Origin: Zingiber officinale
Lineage: Eukaryota > Streptophyta > Magnoliopsida > Zingiberales > Zingiberaceae
Reading direction: 5' to 3'
Length of the DNA: 64,000 bases
Assembly (NCBI RefSeq): GCF_018446385.1
Contig: NC_055987.1
Coordinates: forward strand, 10,997,705-11,061,704
Positions 20,748 through 33,571 of this stretch are shown here, piece by piece (position 1 is the stretch's first letter; each line of letters starts with the position of its first letter). Made by a program: the position numbers and the translations under genes. Below the pieces are notes generated by a model, which searched no databases, was not told where the DNA came from, and saw only the letters and a program-made list of their open reading frames with translations.

Positions 20748-23279
20748 TGTTGGTTGCTACTCGGAAAACCTAGAGGTTCCACTGTACAAAAATTTTGTAC
20801 AAAGGTCTGAACCTTTTCCTAGCTACCATGTGTTCTTTTAAATTAAATTTTGGATCGCCTGCGGAACTTAACACGTTTGATCCAAAACTTAATCTATTCG
20901 TTCTTTTAGGTTTTGACTTGGGTCTCCTGCGGAACTTAACACGTTCGACCCAAATCACCTTAAGTTATTAATTCCATTAAATATTAATTTCCATAATTGG
21001 TTCCCAGTACTGACGTGGAGAGGCACATGGTCTTCTTGGATATGGGAGCAACCACCACCGACTAGACAAAACCTTTTATGGAAAGATAATATTTAATTTC
21101 CTAAAATAACTTTAGGTTAACCGAAAAGAACAATCAAATCACAAAGGGAAAAAAAAACAAAAGAACACTATATCGAAAACAAATTCGAAACTCTAGAATC
21201 GTATGCCTCTTGTATTTAGTATTATTTCCAAAAATAACTAGTATGATGCGGAAACAAAAATTACTAGTTATACCTTTTAGAAAGACCTCTTGATCTTCTA
21301 CAGTATTCCTCTTCTAACCTCGGACGTTGTGTGGGCAACGATCTTCCGAGATGAGAACCACCAAGCACCTTCTTCTTCCTTACAAGTTTCGGCCATCAAA
21401 ACTTCTCCTAGGATGAAGAGGTTCGGCCACCACCACCATGCTCCAAGGGATGCTAGAAAAGAGGCTTCTTTTCTCTCCTTCTTCTCCTTCTTAGATCCGG
21501 CCACCAAAGCTATCTCCACCATGAGAAGGTTTCGGCCACACAAAGGAGAGGAGAGGAAAGAAAGGGTCGGCCACACCCAAGGAGAAAAGAGAGGAAAAAT
21601 AGAATAGAGTCGTTAGCATTGAAGCCTCCTCTACCCCCTCTTTTATAATCCTTGATCTTGGCAAATAAGGAAAATTTAATAAAAACTTTCTTAATTCTTT
21701 TGTCATTGAAAAGGAAAATTTATTTAATTAAAATAATTTTCTCTTTTCAAATTATAATGGTCGACCACTCTTCTCCCCATAACAAGGAGAGTTTTAATTA
21801 AAACAAAAATTAAAACTTCCTAATTTGTTTTTAGAAATTTATAAAAATTTCTCCAATAAGTTTAATCCCTTCATGATTGGTTAATAAAAAGAAATTTTAT
21901 AAATTAAAATCTTTCTTTTAAACATGTGGATAATTTCCAAAAAGGAAAGTTATCTCTAAAAATTAAAATCTCCTTTCAATCTACAAATAAGGAAAGATAT
22001 TAAATCTTTTCTTAATCTTTTGTAGAAACTAATAAAAGAGAATTTTTAATTTTTAAACTTTCTTTTAAATCATGAATATAATTAAAAGGAAAGTTTTTAC
22101 CAAAATTAAAATCAACCTTTTAATCTACAAATAAGGAAAGAGATTTTAACTCTTCTCTTAATCTTTTGTAGAATCTTATAAAAGGAAGGATTTAAATTTT
22201 TAAACTCTCTTTTAAATTATATTATCCACATAAGAAAAATTTTAAAATTAAAATTCCTTTTTATTTTAATAGGCCACATGAATTCACCCATGAACATACC
22301 CATGGTCGGCCCTAGCTTGGTCTCCAAGCTAGCTTGGCCGGCCCCTATAGGATGGGTAAGAAGGTGGGTATATGTGGGTATAGTACTCTATAATTAAGAG
22401 GCTACGATAGGGACCGAGAGGAGGAATTGGTTTGGTCTCTCGATGAAATTACGCCCCTAACACACAACTTAATTTCATCAATAATAATTCATTCCACTAA
22501 AGAACTATTATTGAACTACCGCACCAATCCCAAATTACATTTGGGCTCCTTATTATGAGTGTGTTAGTCTCCTGTGTTTAAGACAACAATGTCCACTAAT
22601 TAAGTAAGTTATTGACAACTCACTTAATTAATATCTAGCTCCAAGAGTAGTACCACTCAACTTCATCGTCAGGACTAAGTCCACCTGCAGGGTTTAACAT
22701 GACAATCCTTATGAGCTCCTCTTGGGGACATTCTCAACCTAGATCACTAGGACACAGTTTCCTTCTATAATCAACAACACACACTATAAGTGATATCATT
22801 TCCCAACTTATCGGGCTTATTGATTCATCGAACTAAATCTCATCCATTGATAAATTAAAGAAATAAATATCAAATATATGTGCTTGTTATTATATTAGGA
22901 TTAAGTGCACACACTTCCATAATAACTGAGGTCTTTGTTCCTTCATAAAGTCAGTATAAAAGGAACGACCTCAAATGGTTCTACTCAATACACTCTAAGT
23001 GTACTAGTGTAATTATATAGTTAAGATAAACTAATACCTAATTATACTACGACCTTCCAATGGTTTGTTCCTTTCCATCTTGGTCGTGAGCTACTGTTTA
23101 TAATTTATAAGGAACCGATAACATGATCTTCTGTGTGTGACACCACACACCATGTTATCTACAATATAAATTAATTGAACAACTACATTTATCATAAATG
23201 TAGACATTTGACCAATGTGATTCTTATTTCTAGATAAATGTTTATACCAAAAGCTAGGCTTTTAGTATACATCCTAACA
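20748..23279 (+). mobile_element. Solo LTR, 2.5 kb, with 5-bp target duplication
   Basis: The unit begins TGTTGGTTGCTACTCGG and ends CATCCTAACA, and is flanked by CTTTG on both sides (20743-20747, 23280-23284). No primer site, gag or pol was recognised in it, and it carries much AT-rich filler (about 21660-22270), so a solo LTR is the best reading. The clean target duplication suggests a fairly young event compared with its surroundings. Confidence 0.8.
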
Positions 23280-25603
23280 CTTTGGCCCAGTGGTATGAGT
23301 CCAATCGGATTGTATACACAAGGGGTGCTAAAGCACGACACAAAATATTTTATGGTATCCCATCTGATCATAAGATCAGGGTCTCAATGTCGAAGCATCG
23401 GTCGCACAAGCCACCTCTAGGTTACATCAATTGTTTCCAGAGCCAACTAGTGAGTGACCTAAGGTTTCCAATCCCCTCCTTCATTCAAGACCTCTCCATC
23501 TACTTTCAAATTCTTTTGTCTCAGTTTGCAACCCAACTCTTACCGTTTGATTTATCCTGCACTTATTATTTTTCAGCTATATCAAATCCCGCTTGACTCC
23601 ACCATCTTCCACTATCGTTTTTATCCCTAACAAATAGAGCCCAAAGTCTTTCACTTCACGGCTCGATTAAGGTGTAGTTTTCTTAGCCAGATATGTTCTC
23701 ACACAAGGGATGGAAGAACCGTTTTATCTTTGTCAAGATCCCTCATTCATACACTTGGCCGACTGTCTGCTGAGATGATCTATCGACTTAGTCACTGCTG
23801 GGTCATTATAAGCTGGAGCAGACTTACTTGACTGTGACTGAGATACTAACTAGATTGAAGTTCAATGCTAACCATTTAGTGGAGAATGAGGTCTTGCTCT
23901 TCCGAGTTGGGGCTAAGCCCTAAGCTGCCTCACTAGATGACACACTGAGTATTGCATTCCTTTTGGTAGCTTATTTTTTTAACTGGCTAATTTTCTTGTA
24001 CATGAAGATTGAATCATGTTTAGACCCTCGATGAGTAACACCTTGAATTGAATTTGACCTTCCGTGAGACCAGGTCGGTCATCCCAGAATCGACGTTACC
24101 CAGTCTAGGTAATTATTTTTTTAAATTGAAATTTGACTTTCATAGATAGCATATGGGCTTCGGAGGATGCAGCTAAAGGTTCCTCAGAGCCACCATCACC
24201 TTGTCTTCCAAAAGAGGATGAATCTTTTGTTGTCAAGGCCGAACCCAAGGTTTCTAATTCTTCTACCAAGACACCGGCTCCCGCCATTGAGTTGGCACTC
24301 ATGAGATAGTCTATCCTGAGACTGAGGAATGAGCCACGGTCCAACCCTAGAAAAAGGATCGGATGACCCCACAATGGTCGCCTCCCTGTTAGGTCCAAAC
24401 AACTCCAAGTCCCACCTAAGACGAGAAACGATATAAATCAGTGACCACCACGACCCCAAAAAAGAGATCAGTTGCAGAGGTCAAGACCTCGATGAGATCG
24501 ACGAGAGAGACTAAGGCCTTGAGGAAGTTAGAGATTAAGGTCGAGAGCTCAAAGAGATGAAAATTAATCTGACTCTCAGTTGATAAATTCAAAGTTTTTT
24601 AAAACTAAAAGTTTTCTTATTTTTGAAAAATTACCCTTAGATTTTTTTGGTACCCCATTTTTTATGTGATCAAAGGAGGAGAAGAGAAGATTAAGTCTAC
24701 GGGGAGGTAGCTTAACTTTTTTAGTACTCCATTTCAAATTTTTGCATTTAATTGTAAATTATTATCTTTACTTTATGATTGATTTACCCTAACTTAACTT
24801 AGGTTACTCAAATCAAAAAGGGGGAGATTGTTGGTATCCCAAGGTAGTTTTGATGTGATCAAATAAGTTAGGTTAAGTCTTGTTATGTTTAACCCTATGT
24901 CTAAGTGTGCAGGAACTTAGGAGCACAGGATGTCGAGCAAAAGACGCAACTAGCGAGAAAGATGACATGGGAGAGAGCCGACGGGCACGGTGCGTCTGAA
25001 GAACGAGGTGCTGCGGAAGAGTACACTGACGGATAAGAAGAGAGCGTTCAGTGTTTCCAAGGGACGAGAAGCCTGGAGCGGAAGATTGCTCGAGGAGCAA
25101 AAGACGTAGCTAGCGAGAAGGTCAACACGGGAAGAGCCGACGGGCTCGGTGCGTCCGAGGGACAAAAAGCTATAAAAGAGTACACTGGCAGGCAAGAAGA
25201 AAGCACGCGGTGATTCCGAGGGACGAAAAGCCAAAGCGGAAGCTTACTTTAGGAGAAGGCCGGAAGTTGGACTTGGGTGAGCCTTGTTCCGAATGGGCGA
25301 AATCACCCAAGCGAGCGGAGCTGGAGCTGAAGACCTGGACCGAAGCAAGCGGAACCGAAGCTGGAGGCCCGAAGAGAAAGTCAACAAAAGGTTGACTTTC
25401 ACCTTCGGGGCACCCGGAACCATTCCGAGCGCTCGGAGCAGTCCAGGGTGCTCGGAACCAATCCGGGCACCCGGAATAGTCCGGGGCACTCGGAACCCTT
25501 ACGGGCGTTCGGAACCCAAAACTTAGCCAAATTCGACGTGTTGCGTACCGTTAGTCAGGGATAAAATATTATCCCATTCCAGGCGCCTCGAGCAGAGCTA
25601 TAT

Positions 25604-27137
25604 TGTTAGGACCGAAAAGTAGCTAGAGGGAGGGGGGGTGAATAGCTTCGCGTGTGCTCGTCGTGCTTCGTTGCTTGTTTCTTCAAAGTGATGCGCAGCG
25701 GAATACAAAGAAACAAACTACAACAATGCTAACAATAGGATTTTACTTGGTATCCACCTCACAAGAGGTGACTAGTCGAAGGATCCACGCACACACACAC
25801 ACCTCCACTAATAAACACTCCTTTTCGGTAACTACCGAAGGCGGAGAAGCCCTACAAGACTCTCAATACAAGTAGAAGAAAGGGTAGTAAAGAATAAGCA
25901 AAAGCTTACAAGAGATGCAGTAAAAACCCTAGCTTCTTCTTCTTCTCGTTGCAACTCGCCTCTTGACTTGGATGAACCTCCAAGAACCTTCAAGAACTGG
26001 CGGTGAGGAGCTTAGAGAGTGCTGGGGAGGAGCTGTGATGAATCTGGAATGAATCGGTGAAAATCTGCCGAAGACAACGCTCGCCTGCGGCTCAAATACG
26101 ACGCAACGGTCGGATCCCGATCGATTCGATTATTCCCAATCGATCGGGGAGACTTTGGATCAATCCACGGATCGATCCAGAGCGCCTCTGTGCTATGGAA
26201 AAATGCCTGGATCGATCCAGCGCTTATTGCGCGAAGCAGCAGCGTCTCAATCGATCCACTGATCGATTGGGACCTCTGGATCGATCCACTGATCGATCCA
26301 GAGGCTCTCTGTTCGCTGGGAAAGGCCTGGATCGATCCACTGATTGATCCAGCTCCTGGATCGATCCACTGATCGATCCAGCTCTTAGTTTTTGCCCAAA
26401 ACCAAGTCCTAAGCCCCCTAAACCAACATCTAGTCAACCGTGACTTGTTGGTACATAAGACCTAGCATCCGGTCACCCTTGACCAGCTAGGACTCTCTCA
26501 CCAAGTGTCTGGTCAATCCCTTTGACCCACTTGGACTTTTCTCTTCTTGCCAAGTATCCGGTCACTCCCTAAGACCTACTTGGACTTTTCTCTTCTTGCC
26601 AAGTATCCGGTCACTCCCTAAGACCTACTTGGACTTTTCTTCCTCGTGCCAAGTATCCGGTCAATCCCTTTGACCTACTTGGACTCTCACCAGATGTCTG
26701 GTCAACCTTGACCCATCTGGATTTCTCTTGCCTGGCTTCACTCACCATGACTTTCCCAATTGCCTAGCTTCACTCACTAGGTCTTTCACCTGGCTTCACT
26801 CAGGATTTTCCTCTAGCTTCACTCACTAGGACTTCCCAATTGCCTAGCTTCACTCACTAGGTCTTTCACTGGCTTCACTCACCATTTTCCTCCCGCCTAG
26901 CTTCACTCACTAGGTCTTTCACCGGCTCACCAGGATTTTCCTCCTGCCTAGCTTCACTCACTAGGTCTTTCCTTCTGCCTAACATCCCAGTTAGGACTTC
27001 CTAGTCAAGTATCCGGTCATCCTTGACCTACTTGACTTTTCTTCAATCAACCTTGCATTGTCAAACATCGAAACCCAAACCAAGACTCAAGCTTGGTCAA
27101 CCAGGTCAACCTTGACCTGAGGGATGTTGCACCAACA
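25604..27137 (+). mobile_element. Nested solo LTR (1.5 kb) in another LTR
   Basis: TGTTAGGACC...CACCAACA is bounded by the direct repeat TATAT (25599-25603 and 27138-27142), so the borders are firm. No internal element sequence is present, which indicates a solo LTR left by recombination. The same LTR family is seen at 1-78 (end only) and 28087-29681. Confidence 0.88.
26100..27055. repeat. Tandem arrays inside the nested LTR
   Basis: Two arrays are seen. At 26100-26390 there are palindromic units built on GGATCGATCCACTGATCGATC. At 26440-27055 there are units such as CCTAGCTTCACTCACTAGG and CAAGTATCCGGTCA. Related but shuffled arrays occupy 28560-28860 and 29200-29470 of the sister LTR. Confidence 0.85.
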
Positions 27138-27483
27138 TATATAAGCCGCCCTGCTCCTAGAAGCTAACTACAACTAGAAATATCCAAATAACACTTGTGT
27201 ACTTTTACTTTTCTGTTTAGCTTCATCTTTCTGTGTGTTCATTGTTGTAAAGAGGCTTCTTCGCCCGAAGGAGATTTTTAGTGCGCTTTAACTTCGTTGG
27301 ATTAACAACCTTCCCGATTGTAACCAAGTAAATTCTCGACGTCTCTTTCCTTTTAGTTTCTTTATTATTCTTTTATGCAAGTGTTTATTTTAATTAAGTT
27401 ATAAGTCCGAGAATGGTTCGTTTTGCTTGATTTGTGCAGGGGCTATTCACCCCCCCTCTAGCCGGCCACCAAGGGTCCTAACA

Positions 27484-28086
27484 TATCACTTGATCTAAGA
27501 ATCATATTCTTTAATTTATTTTACATATTTTAGAGACTCGTTAGTGCGTGTGATCCAATAAGTTACCAGTTTATCTTGGTCGTCCATAATTAACTACTTA
27601 ATTATAGAATGATCATGAGTGACACCTAATAGTACATTATGATCCTCAATTAGTCGGAAAATCATAGTTGATCTTAGAATTAATTCTAAACCCTTCAGCA
27701 GCTACAATGAGTCGTGCCTTGTTCCTTTCACTCGTCTTATACCACTTGGTTCAGCACATGGTTTATGTGTCTTGTCCCCACTGGCTAAACTACGTCACAC
27801 CTAGCCCAAGTAATACTTCTTCATTCTACGGATTCAAATTACTCATACATATGTACAAGAGTCTCACACTCTTAACATGTGATGATTTGGCCAAACACTT
27901 TGAGTAATAATCCTGACGAGTGGCCAAAGGGTATTCGTCTCTTCGCAAGGAGCGGTGAATCTTCTATGGGCTATCCAAACACCTTTGGACATTTCAACTT
28001 ATACCCAATCATCCCGGGGCCACACCTCAATAAGATGCTTGCTTAAGATGCCAAAGTATAAATCTCTATGACCAAGATGACTTGTA
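27484..28086. other. Unassigned repeat-like sequence (left part)
   Basis: This joins to 29687-30183 once the solo LTR at 28087-29681 is removed. No coding region or termini were recognised. It is probably part of an older retroelement. Confidence 0.4.
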
Positions 28087-29681
28087 TTTTAGGACCGATG
28101 TGTCCGCTAGAGGGGGACGAATAGCGTCTCGTTGCACGCTCGTCGGTTGCATCTTGATGATATGCAGTGAAAAGGAAGACATAATAAATCAAAATGCTAA
28201 CACCTAGGGTTTACTTGGTATCCACCTCAAGATGAGGTGACTAATCCAAGGATTCACACATGACACACTCCTCCACTATGAAATACTCCTTTTCAGTCGC
28301 AGCCAGAGGCGGAGAAGCCTCGTACAAACCCCAACCACATAAATACAACTCACACAAGAAGAGAAATACAAAAATATAAGGGAAAACACACTCTTCTTGC
28401 TTACTTGTTGTGTGTTGTTGTTGTCTCTTGAATCTTGGAGATGCACTCCAAGAACTGTCAAGAACTGGCAAGAAACTCGGAGGAAATCGCTAGTGAAGAT
28501 CGCAGAAAACCGCAGGAAGAAATCATAAAGATCTACGGAGAAAACGCTCCGCCAAGGCTTTAAACAGTGCTCCCAATCGATCCGATCCATCCCCAATCGA
28601 TTGCCACGTCAGCACCGCTCCATCGTAGCCATCCATCACCTGCATCCTGCCCAACGGTCGAATCCCAATTGATCGATCGATCGATTGGGAACATCTGAAT
28701 CGATCGGTGGATCGATTTAAAAGCTTTTTGTGTTCTCGCGATCGCGCGAGAATTCCCCTGCCCAATCGATCGATTGGGAGAACCTTTTGTCACGGGTGCT
28801 CTCCCAATCGATCACCCGATCGAAGCTGCCAATCGATCGGTTGATCGATCCAGCTCCTGTGGACTTGCCTAATCAAGTCCAAAGCCCCCTAAAATCAACA
28901 TCCGGTCAATCCATGACATGTTGGTACATCATGCCTAGCATCCGACCATACCTGACCAACCTTGAACTAGCCTTATAGCCTCCTTCATCAGCCTTGCGTC
29001 TCTCAAATATCTCCCATCCTTCACGCCTTGCCTTCAGGAGCTTCCTTCGGCTTCATCCTAGTTGTCGGATTATACCACCACACTCGACCAACCTCGAACT
29101 AGCCTTCTAGCCTCCTCCATCAACCTTGCGTCCTTCGGATATCTTCCCATCCTTCACGAGCTTCCTTCGGCCTCATCTTAGTTATCGAGTTCTCCTTGCC
29201 AAGTCACATTAGGACTTACCTTGCCAAGATCACATGCTTGGACTTACAACCTTTGCCAAGATCACACTTGGACTTTCCGTTGCCTGGCTCCTCACTAGGA
29301 CTTCCCAATTGCCTAGCTCCTCACCAGGACTTTCCACTTGTTTGGTTCCTCACCAAGACTTTCTCCTGCCTAGCTCCTCACTAGGACTTCCCGTTGCCTG
29401 GCTTCTCACCAGGACTTTCTCCTGCCTAGCTCCTCACTAGGACTTTTCAAATGTCTAACATCCAGTTAGGACTTTCCCAGTCAAGTTTCCTGTCAAACTT
29501 GACATACTTGACTTGTATTATCATCAACTTGGTCAACCCTTTTACCATTTTCATAACTGGACAATTGCTCCAGCAATCTTCTTATATTGTCAAACATCAA
29601 AACTCAAATCCTGACTCAAGCTTGACTCAACTCAAATTTAGTCAAACTGGTCAAACTTGACTTAGGGGAATTGCCCCAACA
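28087..29681 (+). mobile_element. Solo LTR, sister of the 25604-27137 LTR
   Basis: The unit ends GCCCCAACA and is flanked by TTGTA on both sides (28082-28086, 29682-29686). Its start (TTAGGACC, GCTAGAGGG, GAATAGC) and end (TCAAACATC...GACTCAAGCTTG) match the nested LTR at 25604-27137. It contains its own arrays of CCTAGCTCCTCACTAGGAC-type units. Confidence 0.85.
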
Positions 29682-29686
29682 TTGTA

Positions 29687-30183
29687 TACCTCAAGTCGAA
29701 GGAAACTTGTACTCGTGTTGTAGTAAGAACTTCACAGACATATCTATATTTATGTAGAGAACCATATGAAGTCTTACAACGAGTCACTCCAATGAACTAG
29801 TTACCATAACCAACATCCACGTTTAACTCTCGACATCCTAAATCTCCAGCGAGTGAGAAAACAATTACTTGGTTGAACCAAGGAGTATAACCCATGCTAG
29901 TATTACAGAATTGATGATGTCCGAATGCATCAATTCGATGACTAGGGAAATTTCAATATATTCATAATTGCACATGTAGAGATAATCACTAGTTGCGATC
30001 CAATCACAAATTCTCTCATACTATGAATTATATTATGAACATTCAGTAAATGAGTTTAAGACAATCAAACATATAATATGCACTCAAATAGTGAATCTAT
30101 ACTTATCAAATAAATAGAAAAAAACTGTAAGGCGATTGCCTTAAGACATCCCTCAAAATCTAACATGAGTGCTCAGAGATGGA
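29687..30183. other. Unassigned repeat-like sequence (right part)
   Basis: Continuation of 27484-28086 across the solo LTR. No gene is seen. Confidence 0.4.
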
Positions 30184-31363
30184 TGAAAATTTAGAGAGTG
30201 TTTCACTGAGGTGCAACCACATCTTTTGCATTACAGGCACCCGGGGGTGGTCCAAGTGCTCGGAAAGAGCTTATAAAAAGGTTTTTGACCAGAGTCTTCA
30301 AAACAGGACTTGCTCTGACTTTCATGCTCATGCGTTACTTTGAGAAGACTCTGACGACACTGAAAGACTGCTCTGACAACTGACAATCAAGAAATTGTGT
30401 TTCTACTTCTTTCTTGTTAGTAATATTTATTTTACAGTTTGTATACTCAAATTTTGTAATCCTATTTTTGAATTGATAGTGATTGTCCAAGAAAGCATTC
30501 AACGAGTGCAGGCCTTGGAGTAGGAGTCGTCGAAAGCTCCGAACTAAGTAAAAAAAATACTTGTGTTAGTACTTATTCTTTGTTCTTTCTCCTTTACTTT
30601 GTGTTTGTTTTAACTTTTTATAATTGAAAAAGTGATAAATGCTATTCAAACTCCCCTCTAGCATCTTTTTATATCCTACACTATCACCCATGTGAGTGGA
30701 AGTTAAAGAACGGTCAACACGGAGGTTGACCATTAATCCAGACGCCTGGAATGATTCCAGGCATCCGAACTCCAAGCGTTTGGATCCATTCCAAATGCCT
30801 GGATTGGGTGGCCACGTCACTCGGAGCCATTGTAGAGACGATGTCTACATCAATAGAATTTAGGTGCCTGGATCACTTCCAAGCGCCCAAGATACCCGAA
30901 GTCATCCAGAGCAGTTGAGCAGACCATTGCCAAGTGGATCAACATCAACTGAATCCAAGTTCCTGTATTGTTTCCAGACACTTGGAAGGTGTCACGTCAA
31001 CAAACAGTTATATCAAAGATGAAGGCTAATGACTAATGCTTGAAGTTATAAATAACACATTTGTATTCATTTCTGTCGGTCTTGTTTTTCATTGCTTTCA
31101 TGCTTAATCGTTATGAGGAGCTTCTTCACCTCTGACTTGTGGTCGAAGAAGGAGATATTCGTAGTGCGCTTCATAGTCTTGGAGTAGCAACATTATAGTT
31201 GCAAATCAAGTAAAGTTGGTCTCTTCTTTTTATGTTTTCATCACTCTTTATTTAATGCGTGTCTTTGCTAATTCAATAACAAGAGAAACAGTTGTTATTT
31301 TATTTGCAGGTTCGCTATTTACCCCTCCCCTTAGCTCTTCGAACCGTTCTCGCTGCACCAACA
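30184..31363 (+). mobile_element. Third Copia-type LTR (left border uncertain)
   Basis: The right part (AAGAAGGAGATATTCGTAGTGC, GGTTCGCTATTTACCCC, CACCAACA) follows the pattern of the LTR that ends at 27483. The right edge at 31363 is supported by the repeat that resumes at TGGATGAC. The left edge is placed where a similar ATGGATGA occurs and could be wrong by hundreds of bases. Confidence 0.5.
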
Positions 31364-32350
31364 TGGATGACAAAGAAGTTTTGAAACACACTTCAATAGA
31401 GAGTTAGACTGACACTAGGGAGATCTTGACAGACCACTCCGATGCTCAAGTTAGAATTTGCTTGAGATGGTATGCAGGAAAAAGAAGATGGGGAAGGAGA
31501 AGAAGACTTGGTGGAGTTGTAGAGAGTTCAGATCCCTTTTACTGACTTTCTCTGGTATTTTTATAATCGTCCGAAAAGCATCTCCAAGCAGACGTTGCAT
31601 ATTCCCTTGCCATCATTCTCATATGTGCCATCAAGGATATCAGATTCGACAATCGTTAGTTGTCTTTTCATTCACTAAGTGTCACTTGTCTGAAGGATGA
31701 CATATAGGCGACCGACTCTAACAATCTCATAACTGTCTCTCCATTCACCTAGTGTCGTACATCATGGGATATTCGCAGAGGAATGATTTCAATGATGAGG
31801 AGGTTATGTTGTCCCTCACGTATTTTAAGCAAGCCACTTGAGGTGTAAGTTGGATATGAGGATGAGAAGACAAGAAAATGGAATTATTCTGAAGTGACCT
31901 TGAGCGTAGACAAATTTTGAATCTAAGACTAAGGCCTGGAGGATGTTGACAATTGAGGCTGAGCCAAGTAAATGTTATCAGTATCTGAGACTGGGGCCTA
32001 CAGGATATCGACGATTGAGGCCAAGTTAAGTAAATGATGTCAGGATTTAATATTGAGGCCCGAAGGATATTGATAACTAAGGTTAAACTAGGTTGATATT
32101 GTTGGAATATAAGATTGAGACCTAGAGAATATCGACGATTATGAATGAGACGAATACCAGGATTAGGAATTGAGACAGAAGTCACTATAGCCATCTTACA
32201 CTTGATCAGACTTGAATAGAATGAGCACGCCAAGTCTATTCAATCTGATCTGAGTCTTGTGAGTAGAACCCAATTTCTTTGGATCATATTTGATCCATCC
32301 TAACTTTAACTGATAGATCAGGATGACCTTTAACTGCACGCGACACATAG
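31364..32350 (+). mobile_element. Second copy of the 19140-20000 repeat
   Basis: It starts TGGATGACAAAGAAG and runs through a shorter version of the 61-bp tandem array (31915-32165) to a GCACGCGACA region equivalent to 19978. Decayed retroelement sequence with no recognised protein. Confidence 0.6.
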
Positions 32351-33571
32351 GGCCCTAGAAAACTGCCGCATCAATATAAATTTGACTTGTTTTCAAATTT
32401 GTAAGATGTTGAGTCCAATTGAATTCTTTCTGTGGCAAAGCACATGTTTTCAAGTACTTTCTCTATATTCCTCACCAATTTCAAGAGGAAAGGAACTCAT
32501 TCAATGGAGGACAAACGTGAACGTGACTGCACTACTCGACCATGTTGACAAAAGCAAGGAGCAAAAGGCAGGCGATTTGGCTCTTTGCCTGCCTTTATTG
32601 TTCTTTACTGATCCCTCATTCCATGCATGAACGAAAGTGATTCGGATTCCGCAAGGATCACGCGCTCAGATCAATGCCTTCCCTCTCTACCCGTGAAAAC
32701 TAAAAAACTTGCCGTCTCATCTCATGTCTTCTCCTTGCCGCTTGGCAGAATGGCACTGTTCTCTTTCTGGCACACTAGATTTCAATTCACTGCTGGTGCT
32801 CTGGTTTGGACAGATAGCAATCTGCTGCAAATCCGTGCCTCGAAATCAATCCATGATTTGATGAACAGCAGCTTGTCCAATCCAGAGCTGTTATTATTAG
32901 TCAACTTTGTTGTTCATCTTATGCAGCATAGTTCTAACGGAGGTAGAATATCTATTTCCATCTCTTAATTTAGGAAATTGATAAACAGAAAGTGTAAAGT
33001 ATCATTCGTTGCAAATATTACCTTGTAAATCATTCACAGTCCATTTCCTCACACTCCATCCTTGCAAACATCACCTTAGTGTGTGGCCCCAATGCTTCAA
33101 CCTCAAGCCAAGCCAGTAACACTCATCATGATTCATCACTGCCGTCTGTCGTTTGAGCTGGAGAAAAATAAGCTGCATATGGCAGTGAACGCTGATCATT
33201 ATGATCGATATGGAGAATACCATTGGGAGGAACTGCACTAAGATATAATCGATCGTGTATGCTCTCTTCACTCGATGATCCTCCACAAACATACAATTCT
33301 GGGGCTTTCACGTAAACCACCAAGAGATGTAATTTATTAAATGCTGGTGGTCCAAATTTTTGGCGTGTAATTAAGAGAAAAACAACACTACTAGAGCGAG
33401 GGAGCTCACAGGTCCACCTACAGCCGACCTTTGCAATTAATAAATCCCTGTCCTACACACTTCCCTTCCACCGTTGGGATGAGAACGTCGAGGGTTGAAC
33501 CAGTGTTTATGATCAAAATGCTAGCTTCAAATAGGAAATACAGGTAGCTGCCGGAGCCTCTGAAGGAGAAA
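32351..33571. other. Intergenic region and leader of the coiled-coil gene
   Basis: Repeat character fades here. Open frames of up to 113 codons exist (for example 32627-32968) but show no family resemblance. The last 150 bp are probably the 5' untranslated leader of the gene that starts at 33572. Confidence 0.45.

Larger units (their letters stand above)
19067..24589 (+). mobile_element. Decayed LTR-retrotransposon sequence (split by a solo LTR)
   Basis: The segment 19140-20000 is repeated at 31364-32350, starting from TGGATGAC in both. The sequence on both sides of the solo LTR at 20748-23279 belongs to one host element: the flanks join at the CTTTG target. The right part (23285-24589) is degraded sequence with no clear domain. 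The gypsy superfamily is suspected but not shown. Broken, with many breaks. Confidence 0.45.
24590..27483 (+). mobile_element. Copia-type 3' end: internal tail, PPT and LTR
   Basis: The AT-rich tail (24590-24812) matches the tail of the copy at 10271. AAAAAGGGGGAGA (about 24815-24827) is a polypurine tract, and an LTR begins at TGTTGGTATCCC (24829), ending GGGTCCTAACA (27483). Without the nested LTR (25604-27137) and its target copy, it is about 1.1 kb. Its first 100 bases match, in reverse, the ends of the LTRs at 13668 and 62322. The 5' portion is missing. Confidence 0.8.

Noticed and set aside
23280-23400. tRNA-like phrase GGCCCAGTGGTATGAGTCC
   Set aside because: It does not fold into a cloverleaf with matching acceptor stem; it is retroelement sequence next to the solo LTR target site.
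26012-26437. Open frames with repeated GSIQ/WIDPLIDP-like peptides
   Set aside because: They are translations of the GATCGATC tandem array inside a solo LTR, open only because of the repeat unit.
26440-27055. CRISPR-like regularly spaced repeats
   Set aside because: The spacers are themselves repeats, the setting is a plant LTR, and no cas genes are present.
32627-32968. 113-codon plus-strand frame
   Set aside because: No domain, poor codon character and no splice partners; it lies in intergenic DNA.
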